Below, piece by piece: positions 38,280 to 52,832 of a stretch of 64,000 nt of DNA. Made by a program: the position numbers and the translations under genes. The stretch comes from Trachelipus rathkii (lineage: Eukaryota; Arthropoda; Malacostraca; Isopoda; Trachelipodidae). The stretch spans positions 1 through 64,000 of the forward strand of contig JABUQX010007442.1 of assembly GCA_015478945.1 (NCBI GenBank), written 5' to 3'. Position 1 is the first letter of the stretch; the number at the start of each line of letters is the position of its first letter. The notes under the pieces were generated by a model that saw only the letters and a list, made by a program, of their open reading frames with translations, had not been told where the DNA came from and did no database searches.

Positions 38280-41200
38280 TTTAATATATATATAATAAAA
38301 ATTAAATAATACCTTATATGTTACTAGTAAGGAAATCAAAATAATATATTATATTATAAACCATATAATAGTTACATTAGGCAGTTCATTGAATAATTTA
38401 CAAAGTTTTTGTACACCTTACATAATGTACATTGAAATATTTAATGATTAATGGATTGCTAATCAAGTGGATTCTCAATTATTATTTTTTGTTGTATGGA
38501 AATTAATGGTAATACTATTTATTTAACAGTAAATAATATGAATAAAGATGTGTCATTGACTTTTCCCACATACTACACATGAGAAACATGCATAAGATAG
38601 GGAAGAGCAGGTTGTAGGGCAAGTTTATAAAAAATAGGGGGTGGTGAGCGATGGGTTTGGGAGGTGTTTAGTGCGGCGAAAGGGGCTGTAGTGTCATACG
38701 GGGAGGGGGAATGGTGGTATGCTTCTACTTGGTGAGTGTAAATGTAGGAAAGTTGCGAGTGGTAGGGATTGATGATATATAACCATAAAATATACTCAGA
38801 GTAATTGCTTTTCATTCAATCGATGTATACATATATTTTTTCGTTAAAATTTGTGTCTTTATTATATATGGGTGCACCACTGTATAAAGGTGTGGGTGGT
38901 AACGTTTTGAGCCGATGTATGGGAGGTGTATGAATAATACAGCTAATTTAAGTAGTTATTTATAATTTATATTAATTATATGATCACATCTATTAAAATA
39001 TATAATGTATAATTTAAATTTAAAATAATATCCTAAAATAAAAAAATGATAATAAAAAATTTAATAGAATTATCGAAATGAGCATACCTATAGTTTTAAT
39101 GGTAGAACTATCTGTATTCCAAATGACACTCTTTTTTCTCATTGCACCTATTAAACACTGAATGATAGAATACTTTTCGACTCATGAAGGAAATTTTTCT
39201 TTAATGTAAAGACATCCTCATCTTTACAATACTATAGATACTATCTTACGACACATAGATTTCTCAATCTATTGATTTAAGTTTCAAAAGCCTATCCGAG
39301 AAAAAACTATAATAAGTATTATAAACAAGACAGTCTAAGATAACAAGGTGTATATCCTTAAGAATGGGCGTTAACCCTATATATTAACACATGGACATAA
39401 GAATGCAGAATTTTATCATTATCATATACATACTTTTTTTATTACCCATAAATTGTTCGCCTTAATTCATCATAGTTGTTCTTACAGTACTTTTATACAA
39501 CTATTACAATAAAAATAAAAATCTAATAAGTTAATGTAAATGAATTAACAAGTCCGTTAATTTGTAAGATGTTTTCAAACGTTATAAAAATATGAAAGCT
39601 TTTGTTATACTTTTTGACTTCAATACCGAAGCCATGATACAAATGCCAAAATTTTTTCTCCTAGAAGTGGAGCTTTTGGGGATGTAATCATGATAAATAT
39701 ACGTTATACATAAAATTTTTAATTAAAAAATATAGACTTTAGTCTATTTATTAGGTTTACAATATTATTTCATAACGTTGATTTCATTAGTTTATGTTGG
39801 TGGTCGAAGAAAGATTGTCCTTCAGATTTCTTGAGAACAGAGACAATCAATAAAAGATATGAACTTTATATAGAATTTGAATCTTTCTTTGTTAACTGAT
39901 GTCACGAGAAATCTTTGAAGCTGGTCCTTTAACACTTAGCTAGATACATCATTCTGGTAGTTTTCGGTTTTCTTTACTAATATTTTTGTGGGTTCAGATT
40001 ACTCTCGCCAAAAAAATATGATATACCCACACTATATCTCATTGTCGAAACAAATCTTTTAAGTTATTTTTACAGTCTTAACTTTGCGACTACACGGAGT
40101 ATTTATACTAATGCTCGAATACCTTCCTTTCGGTTCAAACAAGTTTCTGTATTAATTTTAAACTTCATTTTCTTCATGTTGTAGACTGCGGAATATTTTT
40201 TTTAAACAGATTTCACCTCTCTACTTATTCATTTTTAAAAAAAAAAAGTATAGTATATATATTAATATATATAATTAACATATAATTATTTTTTTCTGGC
40301 CTGTTAATCCTGCCGATATATTGTTTTTTGTGTGTGCATATTATATGTTTAAGCACATTCTAAATTCGGTAAACACGGGAAATAGCAACCTACAGAATTA
40401 GGAAATTAATTACGTAAGAATTTCTTACAATTTTGTTCTAAATTTTGACAATGGAAACGCAAAACTTCAGCTTCATCGTTTATCAGCTTTGAACCAAGGC
40501 ACAAATGAGTGAAATGCACCTCGCCAATATGACAATTTGAAACGGTTTCAAACTATAAATTAGAAACTGACTACCTCTCACCGCATGCTCTAGAAAGACG
40601 CCAGTAGATTATTTGCATACGTATAGATAATAATTCAAAAACGATCGCTATAGTATAAGTTTCAATTCATATTGGTTACCTAAGCTAGACCGTCGTTCCA
40701 GAAGTGTTACCGTAGTGCAAGTTCCCGATGTGACCGAAAAATTTTCGAAAAATACGGAAAACTCGCTTACGGACATTTGAAATAAATTATTACATTACCT
40801 CTTTCGATTTCGAGGATACAGGAAATTTAAGAGTACCTTGGCGTAAAACGGCCCTTTTACAGTATATTTAGCGAGCCCGTCGGATTCAGTCTGGTGGCTA
40901 ATTGTTACATACGCAGACTCTTATACCCTTTTTTATCTATTATATTTTGTTCTTCTGCTCATTTTATGAAGATGATACGATTATATATTCACAGTTATTA
41001 TTCCTTATTTATACTTAAAGTTAACTATATTTCTTAAAAAATTTGGCACGGGCATGTCCAAAGGTTACACATGTTTTAGTAAAAGAGATTTTTGTTTGTA
41101 ATACAAAGTGAGTGTTTCTCTCTCCCGCTCTTAGATGGTACATTGGTTACCCGTCCCTGATTTTATTATAATTCCCAGTGAATTTCGCATGTGTGTATTA

Positions 41201-42689
41201 GCAAAAGCGGGCTTACTCCTGACTCGTGAGTTCTATAACGTGCAATTGTAAGTAATGAAGCATCAATCTCGGAGGCTGCTGGGAAACGATGCGGATGGTT
41301 CACTATGTGGTGTCTCCTCATGCTGACTCTCGGGTCCTGGCAGTCGTGGTAGTTCTCTTTCTTTGGAAACGTGCATCGTGAATACTCAAATTTTCTATTC
41401 AGGGGTCCATTCGTTGCACAAGATAATAAAATATATTAATCCTACAGTAGCGGATAAAGTATCTTAAATATAATCAGCTCGGAGGAAATTTATGTGGAGC
41501 AGAACTCTACAGCGTAATTTCTATGGTCAAAACGAGCTTAATGCAAATCCTATCATAAGTTGGTACGTTGTTCAGACAGGAAACTAGCGTGGGTTTGATC
41601 GATACAGTGCTGACTTCATTACAAAGTATACTATGTATGTCCATTTCTCACTGATGTCTAAATTCTAACGTACATAGTGGAAACATAAAACTATTGTCTG
41701 AAGCAATTATCATTGCTTACTTTCCATCCTTTACTAATTTACTTGCAATTCATTAAATTATCATGAACTGTGTATATAAGTTATATTAATGTAACGATTG
41801 CATGATTTTTGCTATAATACTATGCCTGTTAACCCTTTATAAAATACCGTGCCAAATTGAGCGTTAGATCAAAATAATATATCTTATAACCCCTGCAATC
41901 ATCCGGAGCATATTCATTAATAAACTCCTTTCGGCAGAGTCTCTTTCTTATATTGTTGTAATGAACGCATGTTTCATCTCTAAGCAAATCCTTATGGCAT
42001 TATCATAGGTGCTTGCTCCAAAACTTAACTCAAAAAGTTGCCCCTCAAAGGTGTTACTTGTTCGTCTTCGAATGAGTATTTTTTTGTTATTCAAAGCATG
42101 GCGAGATGTGTATCTTGAAGTTTTGATCCAATGGTTTTTCGCCCCTGTTTGGTCCTCACTTTTCTCTCGATTCTCTGTTCATCTCTATTCAAATCCGATA
42201 GAGAAGCCATCGTACTACTCGTGTGGTGATTCTCGTTAAATTATCAGATTTAGATGTCAGTCGAAAGCATAAGAAATTTAGGTGTCTGTTTCGGGCCTTT
42301 CATGCTGACTCCTACCACGTAATAACATCCTCTTCCTTCAGCTTCTCTCTCCGATCATACAGCATTTGCTTGCTTACCCCTCAAACCACGAAATCATCCT
42401 TGTTGCACTCTCCCTAAGCATATCTATGCCATTCACCACTATAAAGGGGCCCCAGGGACCACTTGTTGCTACACAATCCACCCTCTCATACTCACCTGCC
42501 TAACATCACGGCTTATTATAGAAGGCTCTACCTGCTGTTTTCTCTACGTGTATAACTTCGTGTGGTCAAGTCTTTATAACGACACATTTGCTATTTCATT
42601 ATAACCCATTCGCGACGTCTTAATTAGCTTTATTTTACATCAAACACTCGATTATGCTACCTCTCATAAGATTACTCCGGGCTTCTTTA
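38280..42689. other. Unannotated AT-rich DNA
   Basis: About 4.4 kb of mostly unique AT-rich sequence. A G-rich + strand patch lies at 38590-38770, and a short TA stretch at 40253-40285. Short open frames at 42009-42417 have no recognised motif. I found no gene or repeat family. Confidence 0.4.
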
Positions 42690-43320
42690 CAATCCACACC
42701 TACAAATCTTTTTTTTTGTCCACAGCACTCTACAGGATGTGCTCCCCATTATATGCCGATAAAGCTGAGCAACACTTTATTTGAGTAGCCTCTGATAAGA
42801 ACCTTACGCTTTTTTACTGTTAACATTCATTTGCCACTTATCTGCCCACGCCAGGAAGTTTATCAAGATCATTTTAAAATCTTTAAAATGGCAAAACTAT
42901 CATTAATTCTTATTGAGGTGGCCAATTTTGGGTTCATCATCTTGCAAACACTTAGAAAACTTTACATTTAGTTGCTCCTGGTCTAAATTATTTTATTATA
43001 TATGACAACAGTAGGGTCCCAGCACTGAACCTGTGGGACTCCCTCCCATCAAACTCTTTCAGCTTATTTTCCATGGATGAATTAACTTGGCCCCGTTTAG
43101 TTGTACACACTGGTTTCTATTCCACACCATTCTTTAATCCAATCATCGCACCACCTTTCCACCTATACGACGTTGCGCACATGATACAACTGGTTTCTTC
43201 TAATGCCTTATGTGGGGAAACTTTAATTAAAATAATCTTTGCTTGCCGCATACGTTGTATATAATTTCAATTGGATCTCCTAGGTCAATGCAGTGAGTAT
43301 AAATCGTATTAGGGCGCACT
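42690..43320 (-). mobile_element. CR1-like LINE remnant: reverse transcriptase core
   Basis: Reading the minus strand with frameshifts gives, in order, KVSPHKALEE (the AFDKVPHKxLL block), QCVQLNGAK-like residues, SPTGSVLGP (the GVPQGSVLGP block), NNLDQEQLNVKFSK, a decayed ADD segment with IGH, and FLAWADKWQMNVNS, all reverse transcriptase landmarks in the normal order. The last part matches the element at 6.5 kb at DNA level: the complement of about 42775-42860 and 6537-6620 share AAGGTTCTT and TACTCAAATAAA with the same spacing. Several lesions make it non-functional. Confidence 0.75.
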
Positions 43321-43894
43321 CTAAATTCTAAACCTACGCCTCGTATTAGTGCCTCACGCTACATGACCTACATCCCTTTTGCTAAAAGCAATGCGTGGGA
43401 GTCATACAAATATAACCTTGTTATCTTCCGATTATATATATATATATATAACGCACACTTCATATAATTTATTTATTATACCTAGTAAATTAATTAGGGC
43501 GTATAATTGTATTTTTGGCGTTAGCGTCTTATCACTATCATTATTATTATATAAGACGTTACAATATAATGGGTCCCTTAATTATATCGTATCAATATAT
43601 GATAAGTGGATCTTATATATACTATATATAATCGAATTCCAAGTTATATTCATACTTATGAGTTCCTCTCATATTATCACTTCATAGTAGCTATTCTCTT
43701 ATATATTATTATCTATAATACCGTACTAGTCTACCCTATAACTCACTTATTTCTCCGACAACCAACCTAAATTATACTCAATACTTACTTGAAATTTTTC
43801 CTTTTTGAATAGAATGATATAATTTTAAAATTACCAACCTGCAATACTATCCATTTCGTTTTATAAACTTATTTTTTGGGGACCATCTTCTCTG

Positions 43895-44072
43895 TGTGCA
43901 GTGTGCGTGTGAGCGTGATCGCAGATGTGCGTGTGTCGTCAGTTCTTCTTCTCCGAGGGTACAAAAGTTGCTACCCGTTTTCAGAATATACTTTAAAACA
44001 AAATTAATATGGCTCTCGGTACTGCTCAGAAAAGTTTATCTCTTTTAGTGAATACACCCATTTTTTCTAGTC
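43895..44072 (+). promoter_or_regulatory. Possible transcription start region
   Basis: A GT-rich stretch leads to GTCGTCAGTTC, which contains TCAGT, the arthropod initiator consensus. About 75 bp downstream an ATG opens a 20-codon frame beginning MALGTAQKSLSLL that stops at 44070. This could be the start of an exon or chance; no downstream exon was identified. Confidence 0.25.
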
Positions 44073-44300
44073 ATTACTAGTGGTAACCAAAAAAGGTCTT
44101 GAAGTTTAAAAGCCTAATATTCTTGGGGGTCTTATAGCAAATCTTATTTACATTTGATATTGGATACGAAAGTTCTGATAAGGGCCTAATAAAATCTTCT
44201 CAATCGGATTCTTTAGAAAAATTTGGTACCTCATTGGGAAATGTGAAATGTAGAGCTAAGCGACAAAGCCTTAAATTATCAACAAAGCATTTCTCGCACG

Positions 44301-44423
44301 TTGGGCTAACATGAAGGAAAGTAATCTTCTGATGAGAGCGCACGCTGGCTTTCTATTGCTGAATAATCGCGATCCAAGTTTGGAAATTTCTGAATTACAA
44401 GAGCATATCCACAGCAATATATA
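44301..44423 (+). other. Short unidentified coding-like stretch
   Basis: A frame starting at about CTCGCACGTTGG reads ARWANMKESNLLMRAHAGFL, then LLNNRDPSLEISELQEHIHS, before TAA at 44421. The residue mix is unlike the compositional frames around it. I do not recognise the family; a mobile-element protein fragment is a guess. Confidence 0.35.
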
Positions 44424-47400
44424 ATCTCGATATCTTTCCCTATCTATCTGTTAGGGGACCATGTATGCTATATAGCATTATTTTGACTTTTTTTCATGAT
44501 AGTTTTTTTTTTTTGCTGTACTGGTATCCTTAATTTGCTTCCATGTTTTTCTTTTCTTTGAAACAAAACTTTGCTCTTGACATCTACCGCAGCTATAAAC
44601 TGTTGATGGAGACCGTCGATTTGGATTAAACAGAAATAAAGAAAATTACAAGAAATGGTTTTTAATATTATAAATAATTTCAACTTATTGTGATGGAGTT
44701 TTATTGATTTGGAAGAACTTAAGATTTAAAAGCTGATTTGAGTGAAACAATTACATTCATTCCTGTCGCAATTACAAAACCTACAGCCCTAACTGTAGCT
44801 GTGAGGAGCGCGACGCCCGCCACGGATGTGCTTTTTTTTTTTTTTACCCGATGCCGTTTTTTTTTCCCCGTATGAACTTGCTAAATTCTCGTCGCATGGA
44901 CCCACAGACGGAGCAACCTACACGAGGTGTAATATAGGACAAAATTACCTGTCTATAGTTGTCCGTGTCAAGCATTATCATCCTCATACGGCAGCTCCGT
45001 TGCGCACAGTGTTAGTGACTAAGACATAACGAACGCACACTCGGACTATGTATCTTGGCATTTCGTAACGAGACACTAAATCCTCTAGCAAAGAAACGAA
45101 AAAGTTCGCTCTTACAACGTTCAACACATATATTAAACACACTTACATATAACATTAAATTAAAGTGTCATAGTGTGTGAGCCAAAACATATCAAGTGGT
45201 GTATAAAGGGTAAAGGCCTACTATTTAACCCTCCCCCATTCCGGAATTTAACATGATTTCACGTGTTGTCATAACCATAACCATAAATCAAACAATAACC
45301 CACTGACAAATAATCTCCGTGACTTGGAAAACTCAACATACCACATAGGCATTTACTTCATTACCTCCATATCTACAAAATGCGCAACCCGGCCAACAGG
45401 TGCTTGATTCGCTCCTACATAAGGGGAGCTTTTTTACACTAGTAATAATACAATAGAGACTTATGAATATTTAGACTTACCCTATACCATATAATATGGT
45501 ACTAACTAACTAATAGTAAAATACGCTATACTATGCTTCTCCTACTCGGTCACCTTTTGCATGGTCCCCTGAAAGAAAAAATTTGCACCCTTGATGAGCT
45601 GCATAGTAATACACTAGTACTTGAACACCTCGTGGATCTAATGTTTCGTGATTACAGCCTAGAGGACTCCCTTACAGTCACCAATATGATAGGATACACT
45701 GTTATGAATTCAACGTTTATAAAATATGTATTCCCATGTCTTGATACGCTTGGGGAGGGAATACTGGTTAGCAAGCACCTCCTCTTTTAAAGCTCCCTTC
45801 TCGACATATATTGAACAGTCTGAATACCAATAACATCTATATAGTCCAAACATTTGAGATCCAATTTACTGAAGCACTCCATATACTCTCTAGTCATAGT
45901 GCATCCTACAGTTTGAACTAACTCTTTCATCTTCTCGGTGCTCTTACTCTTCGCTGTACTGTGTAGACTCTCGCCGTTTTTGTATCATATAGATGAGTGC
46001 TAGTGTAACTGGCTAAGGGATCAGGTGGTGCGATTTTCTGCTGTGCACTTTCCGTATTTTGAAACGCACCTGTTGACTAAAATTTAATACCTCATTTCCT
46101 TCACTTTATTATGATTATTGTGTAATACGACTATATTTTAATACAGCACAAGCGCTCGATAACGATCGCAGCTCCCCGACTAGGTTCGTAAAACCGTATT
46201 TATTACTTTACTCAGCGTGAGGGGATATTCAACTCGTGAGGCTTTCATCCACAACGGCACATATCTCGACTTCACCAGTAGTCATATGTTTTTATTTGAT
46301 GCAATTTCATAGAGTTATAAATTGCGTATAGTTATACGCGCGACCGACCTTATTTGGAACATTGGAGAAACGTAAGGCTCACGAAAATAACACTTATCAA
46401 GACGGTATTATAACTGGTTGACATCACTCAATTCATATTATCCTCCCGGTATTTTTTAAAGTTGGGCTTATGCCTATGGAGTATCAACTGTTCAACTATA
46501 GCTAGTATCACAGCTTATATACGTGGAATAAGTCACTCTATATGTACCTATATCGTTTGACTAGGTATCATCATATTCTTATGATCTTTGACTTATATAT
46601 GCGTTTTCCTTATTTTCTTTCCATGAATTATATTTCTACCCCATAATTATATATCATGATACTACTATATTATATATTACCTATTCCTCATGATTTACTT
46701 ACTTATTAAATGAGGAACTATATAAAATTAAGTCCTCCATATATATATGGCTATTTGATGGTTATTGAACTGGATATTAATGGGCCTCTTGCTATACATT
46801 TATACAACTCATCAGACAGGAAATATGAATAAAGCATAGATCAATAACCTGATTAGAACTGATAATAGTATACCGAATCTTATTGATGACGGAGTTCGAC
46901 TAGGTCAAGATACCCAACTGATAATGAAATCGTATCAATAAGCTTTGTCATCAGGCACCTATCGCTGATATTGTTTCTGTACTCGAGACTACAAATGAGA
47001 TTGTATTATAGTAGAAGAATGGGTACCTGCCAGGGGAATAGACTGTGAATGCACATATTCGTTTAAGTGTTTAGGACACGCATCGTTATAGAAGAACTAT
47101 ACTATTCTGCAATTCATAGCACAGTTCGTCTCTTACATTCTATCTCTATTTCTACCAATGGTATAATATACGCGACTACCAGACGCTTCACTTTAAGGGC
47201 ATAACTGGTTGTATTATCTGCTTGATTACCAGCAGCAATGGCTGCTCCGATTCCTGTTAGTGCTTTGGTGCATATATATTTTTCTATTAGTAGTCATTTA
47301 CAATCATACAGGTCAAGACGTTATAGAACTTAGCATTTAAGTGTCAAACAGCTCCTTATATGTGTTATTGCCGGATACAGTATATTTGTTATAACCAAAG

Positions 47401-48159
47401 CACTTTTAACTTTTTGTTAAGCATAAATTATTGATTTGTTTACTACTACCTATAATCGGTATATTTACCATTATATTCATCTTTATTTCTTTTAGTATAC
47501 GGAGTAAACTACGTAAATTTAAACAAAGTCAGTCAATTATTATTCTTTGTGCATCTTGAGTAGCTTATACTTATATGTAATACTACGATCATAATTCCAG
47601 TTTTGTCATATTACATGCTTTTGAATTGTGTTGTGAATATTGTTTCATCTTCCTCCATGTTGCTCCAGAACTTTGAATATGGCACCTGGAGTCCCACCTT
47701 ACTCTTGGCATCACCATATAGTTGGCTTGGTTGACCTATCAGTTATACTACGCATAAATCATTTATAGAAGTATAGTGCAATATATTTCCGCGTAATCGT
47801 TCTGGCCATAATTAATAGTGCCTAAAGATACGACTAAAGTAATGTTTAAAATTTATAATCTATAATTAAAAGATAAAAATCTAAAAGGATAGTACCACAT
47901 TGCTATAAAGTAAAGAAAATTTTTCTCTAAAAAATTTTGAGATATAAAATATTGTATGGACTTATAAAATATTGTACAGACTTATATCCTAATTACTCAT
48001 CTACATTTTGGAGCACCTATTTTGTTTATCACAGTTACTAAGACCAAAATTGTTTCATCATGTGGGAACACACTAAGCAAATTTGATGAATATTCAGTCA
48101 GTATATTTTAGAGTTTCACCTATAAGGGTGGTGAAGAGAAAACCTATCTTGTGGAATAA

Positions 48160-48950
48160 AGAGAAATAAGAAAAAAATCAATGAAAAGAGTAGTTTTAAA
48201 ATATTTAAGGGTAGTAGTATAGAGGAAGATTTAGAAAATTCTAAGAAAATTAGAAATGTACTTAAACCAGTTTGACAAAGAGAGTGGCAGAAATTAATTT
48301 AGCAATGAATAGTAATACATACCCAAAATAGTTTTTTCGCATTTATAAATTTAAAACTAAGAATAAGACAATTGGTCCAATTAAAGTTAATAATGAAAAT
48401 TTAGTAAGTTCTGTAAGGAATAAAGAAAAAGGTATAGTCATAATGGGAGATTTTAATTTTCTAGACATTCAATGGTAGCTATTCCTTTCCCAGACAACTT
48501 TTTGACCTATGTGGCTTATAAACCTGCAAGACATACAGCATGGTTAGACTTTATATTAACTAATGATGAATGTAGAGTTGATGAGGTTAGAGTTGAAGAG
48601 AATTTAGGGGTAATATAATTAGATTTAGTATGAATATGATATCTGGGCCCAAATTGCAAGTTAATATGGAAATTATCTTAGATTTTTGATATGGCAATTA
48701 TACCAAATTTTGAGACATGCCTAATATAATTGACTGGGATAAGGAGTTTAAAGACCAAAATTATTTAATCATGTTGGAAAATGCTTTGGGTAACACTCTA
48801 GTTGGTATATCACCTATGTCTAGTTGTCTAATTGCTTACAAGAATTATGGATTCTTATTGGATTGTGAAAGCTTAAAACTTATTTGGTTGAATACTTGTA
48901 GAGATAACCAGCATACGAAATAGTCAATTGAAATACGTGTAGATTATGTT
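48160..48950 (+). mobile_element. CR1-like LINE remnant: endonuclease and spacer modules, out of order
   Basis: At 48284-48433 the frame reads FFRIYKFKTKNKTIGPIKVN followed by NENLVSSVRNKEK, the spacer that normally follows the endonuclease in LINE ORF2. It then passes without a frame change into GIVIMGDFNFLDIQW (48430-48474), the GDFN motif of the apurinic endonuclease domain. Downstream, with frameshifts, come TAWLDFILTNDECRVDEVRV (~48540-48600), SGPKLQVN, IDWDKEFKD (48717-48923) and RDNQHTK, which belong to the end of the endonuclease and the following linker. Stops and shifts show it is dead. The spacer lies 5' of the endonuclease, the reverse of the family's order. Confidence 0.75.
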
Positions 48951-51915
48951 TTAAGAAATAGTTCGAGTGTTACGCTATAGTGTCATGGGCAGGAAGATTG
49001 AAGGAACATTTGATAGAAGAAAGTTGAGTATAACAGGAACTTGACGGCAGGTTCAGAACAAAGTGGAGTGGGCAGAGACGTCTAAATTATTTGCCTAATG
49101 AATGTCATAAGGACCAAAAAATTTAATTTATGCTTTTTACTCACTACCTTTAAACACTAAGGAATATATTGGATCAGTTGGCTCAGCTAGTTACATACGT
49201 TGAGAAAAATCTTCAGTTTTTTAGTATGCGCGGGATAAAAGAATTGGGTGTTGAGTGTTTGTCATGGCTATTTTTGTATCAGTTTTCCTGCGGAATTAGA
49301 TTTTTACTTAATAGTATTAGGAAAGTACTACATAAGGTCTGGTATGCAATATAATTTAACAATAAGATATCGTTTTCACATGGATCATATTCAATACCAA
49401 ATATTAGAGCTGAATGTGGAGCCGAATGAGGTGTATACCTTCCTGGTTGGCCCTTCGTGCTCCTTTTTCCCAACGCTCTACTATAGGGAGGTGGCAGAAT
49501 TACAAAAAGCATGTATTTCGCAATCTCCTTGAAATCTCGTCTATATATACTATAACATTTAATGAGGTACCAGAAGGACTCGGGGGAAATAGCCGTATAT
49601 CGATTGTGCAATATTTATCAGAAGTCTGTAAGCGAACGATTCTCTAGTAATATAGCTGCGAGGTTACGCTATAGACATCTTTGTTTGCTACATTACGGTT
49701 TTGGATAAGTTACTGAAAGTTATAATATCCTCGAGAAATTCCGTTGGATGCACTACAGCATATGTATTGACTGACTCTCCGACTGTCTCATGATTTTAGC
49801 ACACAGCGGCTAGATCATGTCAGACTAAATCCTTTTTCAGCTATTTGGAGTGAGTAGATACCACTTGCGCGGGTGACATATTCACTATATTATAGACTCT
49901 TTAGCTAGCAGCCTTGATTTATAACTGCCTCCCACATACAAGGCTCTTATTATGATATACTTAAAGTTATTGTGCAAATATATGGTTATAATTTTGGCTC
50001 CCCATTGGGCTGGCACGGTTGTCTCTGGGGTATACATACACTTTTACCCTGGGTCACCCCATATAACGACGTTTCTTTAATACTAAATGCGAGTTTCTCA
50101 TGACGTCTGATCAATCTTCACGGAATCCAAAGATAGAGAAAATTGACAATTCTCTAACTTTTTCAAGTTCTTTATTGTTGTGCATGCTTGTGCTTCTCAT
50201 ATTTGACTCTCACTATTTACCACACAACCCCATCCCTATTCTTGCTGAGGTGAGTGTTACCTGCGAAGGCCCTCGCGGATCACATCGAGATGGCCGCCTC
50301 CTATTTTTCTCTGCTTCGACACATCGCCATCAAGGCATTCTACGCTATCCCCATCTTTTCAGTTTCTCTACCTCCATCCACCAGGGATTAATTGTGACAC
50401 TTGTTTGTTGCTAATGTGAGCTTATACTACAGTATCTGAGAATTCTTTGCTTTTAACATGCACAGTCTAAAGGTTATATATGTAGGGTATCGGCGGCCTA
50501 TTGTCTTTCTCGTAGGGAGTATACTCTCTCAGAAGCACTAGCATCTGCTCGAGCTTGAGCAATCTCCATCGCCTCATTTAGTTTCGCAGTCACAGCGTGC
50601 CCAGCCTCCCCAACATTGAGACATGACATACTCGCATATAGTCACTCACAGGTTAAACTTGTCCTTTACTCACGCGACTTATAAGAATAATATTATAATT
50701 ACTGCTAAAACTAATCATCATTGCCTTGTATCCACTTATCTTTGCAGCAATCTGACCAGTGCCTTTGGAGATCTTTGCACAGTGGACGTCCTTGATGCTT
50801 CCGAATTTCGAGACAACTGGTTATGGCTCACAGGAACCCTACGTGGCGATGAACCTTAAGAGTGTATCTAATATGACAGGACACCACTCCTTCCGCATAG
50901 TACTCTAGTGAAATAGGTTCCTCTCGGCCAGCCCCAACATCAGCTGAAACATCTTAAGACGAATAGTCTCAAATTACTTCTCTTGATTGGCATGACACTG
51001 CACGGCCACCTGGATGACTCAGTACTGAGTGCTTCCGTTCGTCCTTCCTCATAAGACCCAACCCCCCATAGTAACAGACCTTTCCATTAAGCACTTATCA
51101 TGGGGTTACTGTTGCCCGATTGCCCCCTGCGGTCAGATTTTGCGCAGTCTTGTGGTGCAAGTCTTCCAAAGTGATAATCACTAGAAGATTAACTATACCG
51201 AGCATCATCCTTTCGCCTATAGGGTAAGTATATGTCGCAGGGTTGGATGAGTGCAAGAAAGCATAGGATAGTCTGCTCACCTTCCCTTGAAACATAATCC
51301 ACCACCTCTTTATAATCTATATTAGGGATACATCTGATCACCCACTCTAAGGGGAATATATTAACATGCTTGGTATTCTGGGAACCAGTCAATTCTTTTA
51401 CCAGAGACAGGTCTTTTGTGGTTCATGTCAAGTGAATTTACTCATAGCTCGGGATGAGCAACGCCGCAGTGGAATATCCCCACGCCAGTGTCTTAGGCCT
51501 TGCCACTTGGACGTGAGAAATTCCATCGAATGCATACAATCGATCACTTCTGAATTGGATCCGGGCGGTTCCCGCGCATTTGATGTGCGCCGCTGGGTGT
51601 GTTCAACTATGGTTAATAAATGATGGGGACCAATCCGCACCTTGATAACTAGAGAAAATTTTATACATAGAGCTGAGTAAGAGAGGATTGGTCCACCCAC
51701 AATAACTTGCATATGCCCATTCTACCAAGGTAGTCATATTCTAATGAACACCACTGGAGTGTTTTCTCTACAGTTACACTTTTTGTCCTTAATGTCAGCC
51801 AGGCGAAAGTATATTTATACCAATTTCATTTATAATGGCCCAATCTGATTAACAATGTATGTAAATACTTGGTGTGTGTTGAGGAAGAGTATATTGATTA
51901 ATTGGTGCAACCCGT
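48950..51915. other. Balanced-composition DNA without a recognised gene
   Basis: This 3-kb stretch is less AT-rich than its surroundings and carries several open frames of 60-110 codons on both strands (for example 51428-51712 minus and 50100-50414 plus). They overlap one another and contain no motif I know. I see no convincing exon structure. Confidence 0.35.
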
Positions 51916-52276
51916 GTATATATATATATATATATACTCATATATATATTTAAATGTTTAAAAATATATTTCTAGCTTATTTATTTTAATATAAAATATA
52001 TCTTATGTATAACTACATATATATTGGTAGGATACATGATATACTAGTCATTATATTACTGGTAACTTGTTCCAGTACTATTATTATATTATATGATTTG
52101 CTATGCTTCATGTACTTATGTAGGCGCCATGGTTTTACAGTGGGTCGGGTGTTATATCCTTCTCCTTGAAGTTATTATTAGGCGGTTAAATACTTGAGCT
52201 TTTATATTACAACCAAATTAGTTTTTTAACTTTATCCTATTATACCTACGTCACTATATATATATATATTATGATT

Positions 52277-52321
<45 letters not shown>

Positions 52322-52530
52322 ATATATATATTTATTAATTTGATATATTTATAAGTTATATAAATATATTTATACCGGTATTATAATATATATATATATA
52401 TATATTATATATATAATATATTTATAATAGTATATATATATATATATATACCTTTAGTTACTAATTTTACTATACCTATTAGCCATTATATTAATATATA
52501 TATATATATATATACTAGACGCTCCTTATA
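51916..52530. repeat. TA-rich microsatellite cluster upstream of Vps39
   Basis: Interrupted TA arrays at about 51918-51950, 52252-52335, 52386-52450 and 52494-52515, separated by AT-rich unique DNA. Confidence 0.9.
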
Positions 52531-52832
52531 TATGTACTACTATATACCCTATGGAGTACTGATAGGCTTAGCAGGTTTTTATTGTAATAATTGTACTGAC
52601 TTCAGAAGTATTTGAATTCATTTTATCATATTCAATAAAGGGATTGAAAACATCTTATGATTTTCTTTTTTTTTTTTTGTCATTTCATATATAGGTTCAT
52701 TATGTAATCATCACCCTGGCTATCGCTGAAGTTATGAATGATGCCCTGTAATAGTTAGAAGGTTGTGAAGTATAAAACCATTTCAAAATATATAGCTATA
52801 TACTTTTTAAAAATTAAAATTTGATGAAAACA
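52531..52832. other. Sequence upstream of the Vps39 start
   Basis: About 300 bp of AT-rich unique DNA with a 13-base T-run (52667-52679) followed by CATATATAG, which could serve as a splice acceptor for a non-coding first exon. No clear initiator or TATA element was singled out. Confidence 0.3.

Larger units (their letters stand above)
43320..48159. other. Unannotated AT-rich DNA
   Basis: About 4.8 kb without a recognised gene. It contains a short TA array (43434-43451), a GT-rich stretch with a possible initiator (43895-43975) and an unidentified 41-codon coding-like stretch (44301-44420). Other short frames (for example 45533-45790) show no known motif. Confidence 0.4.

Noticed and set aside
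51098..51712. Several 65-94-codon frames on both strands
   Set aside because: Mutually overlapping, without motif or splice context; expected by chance in balanced-composition DNA.
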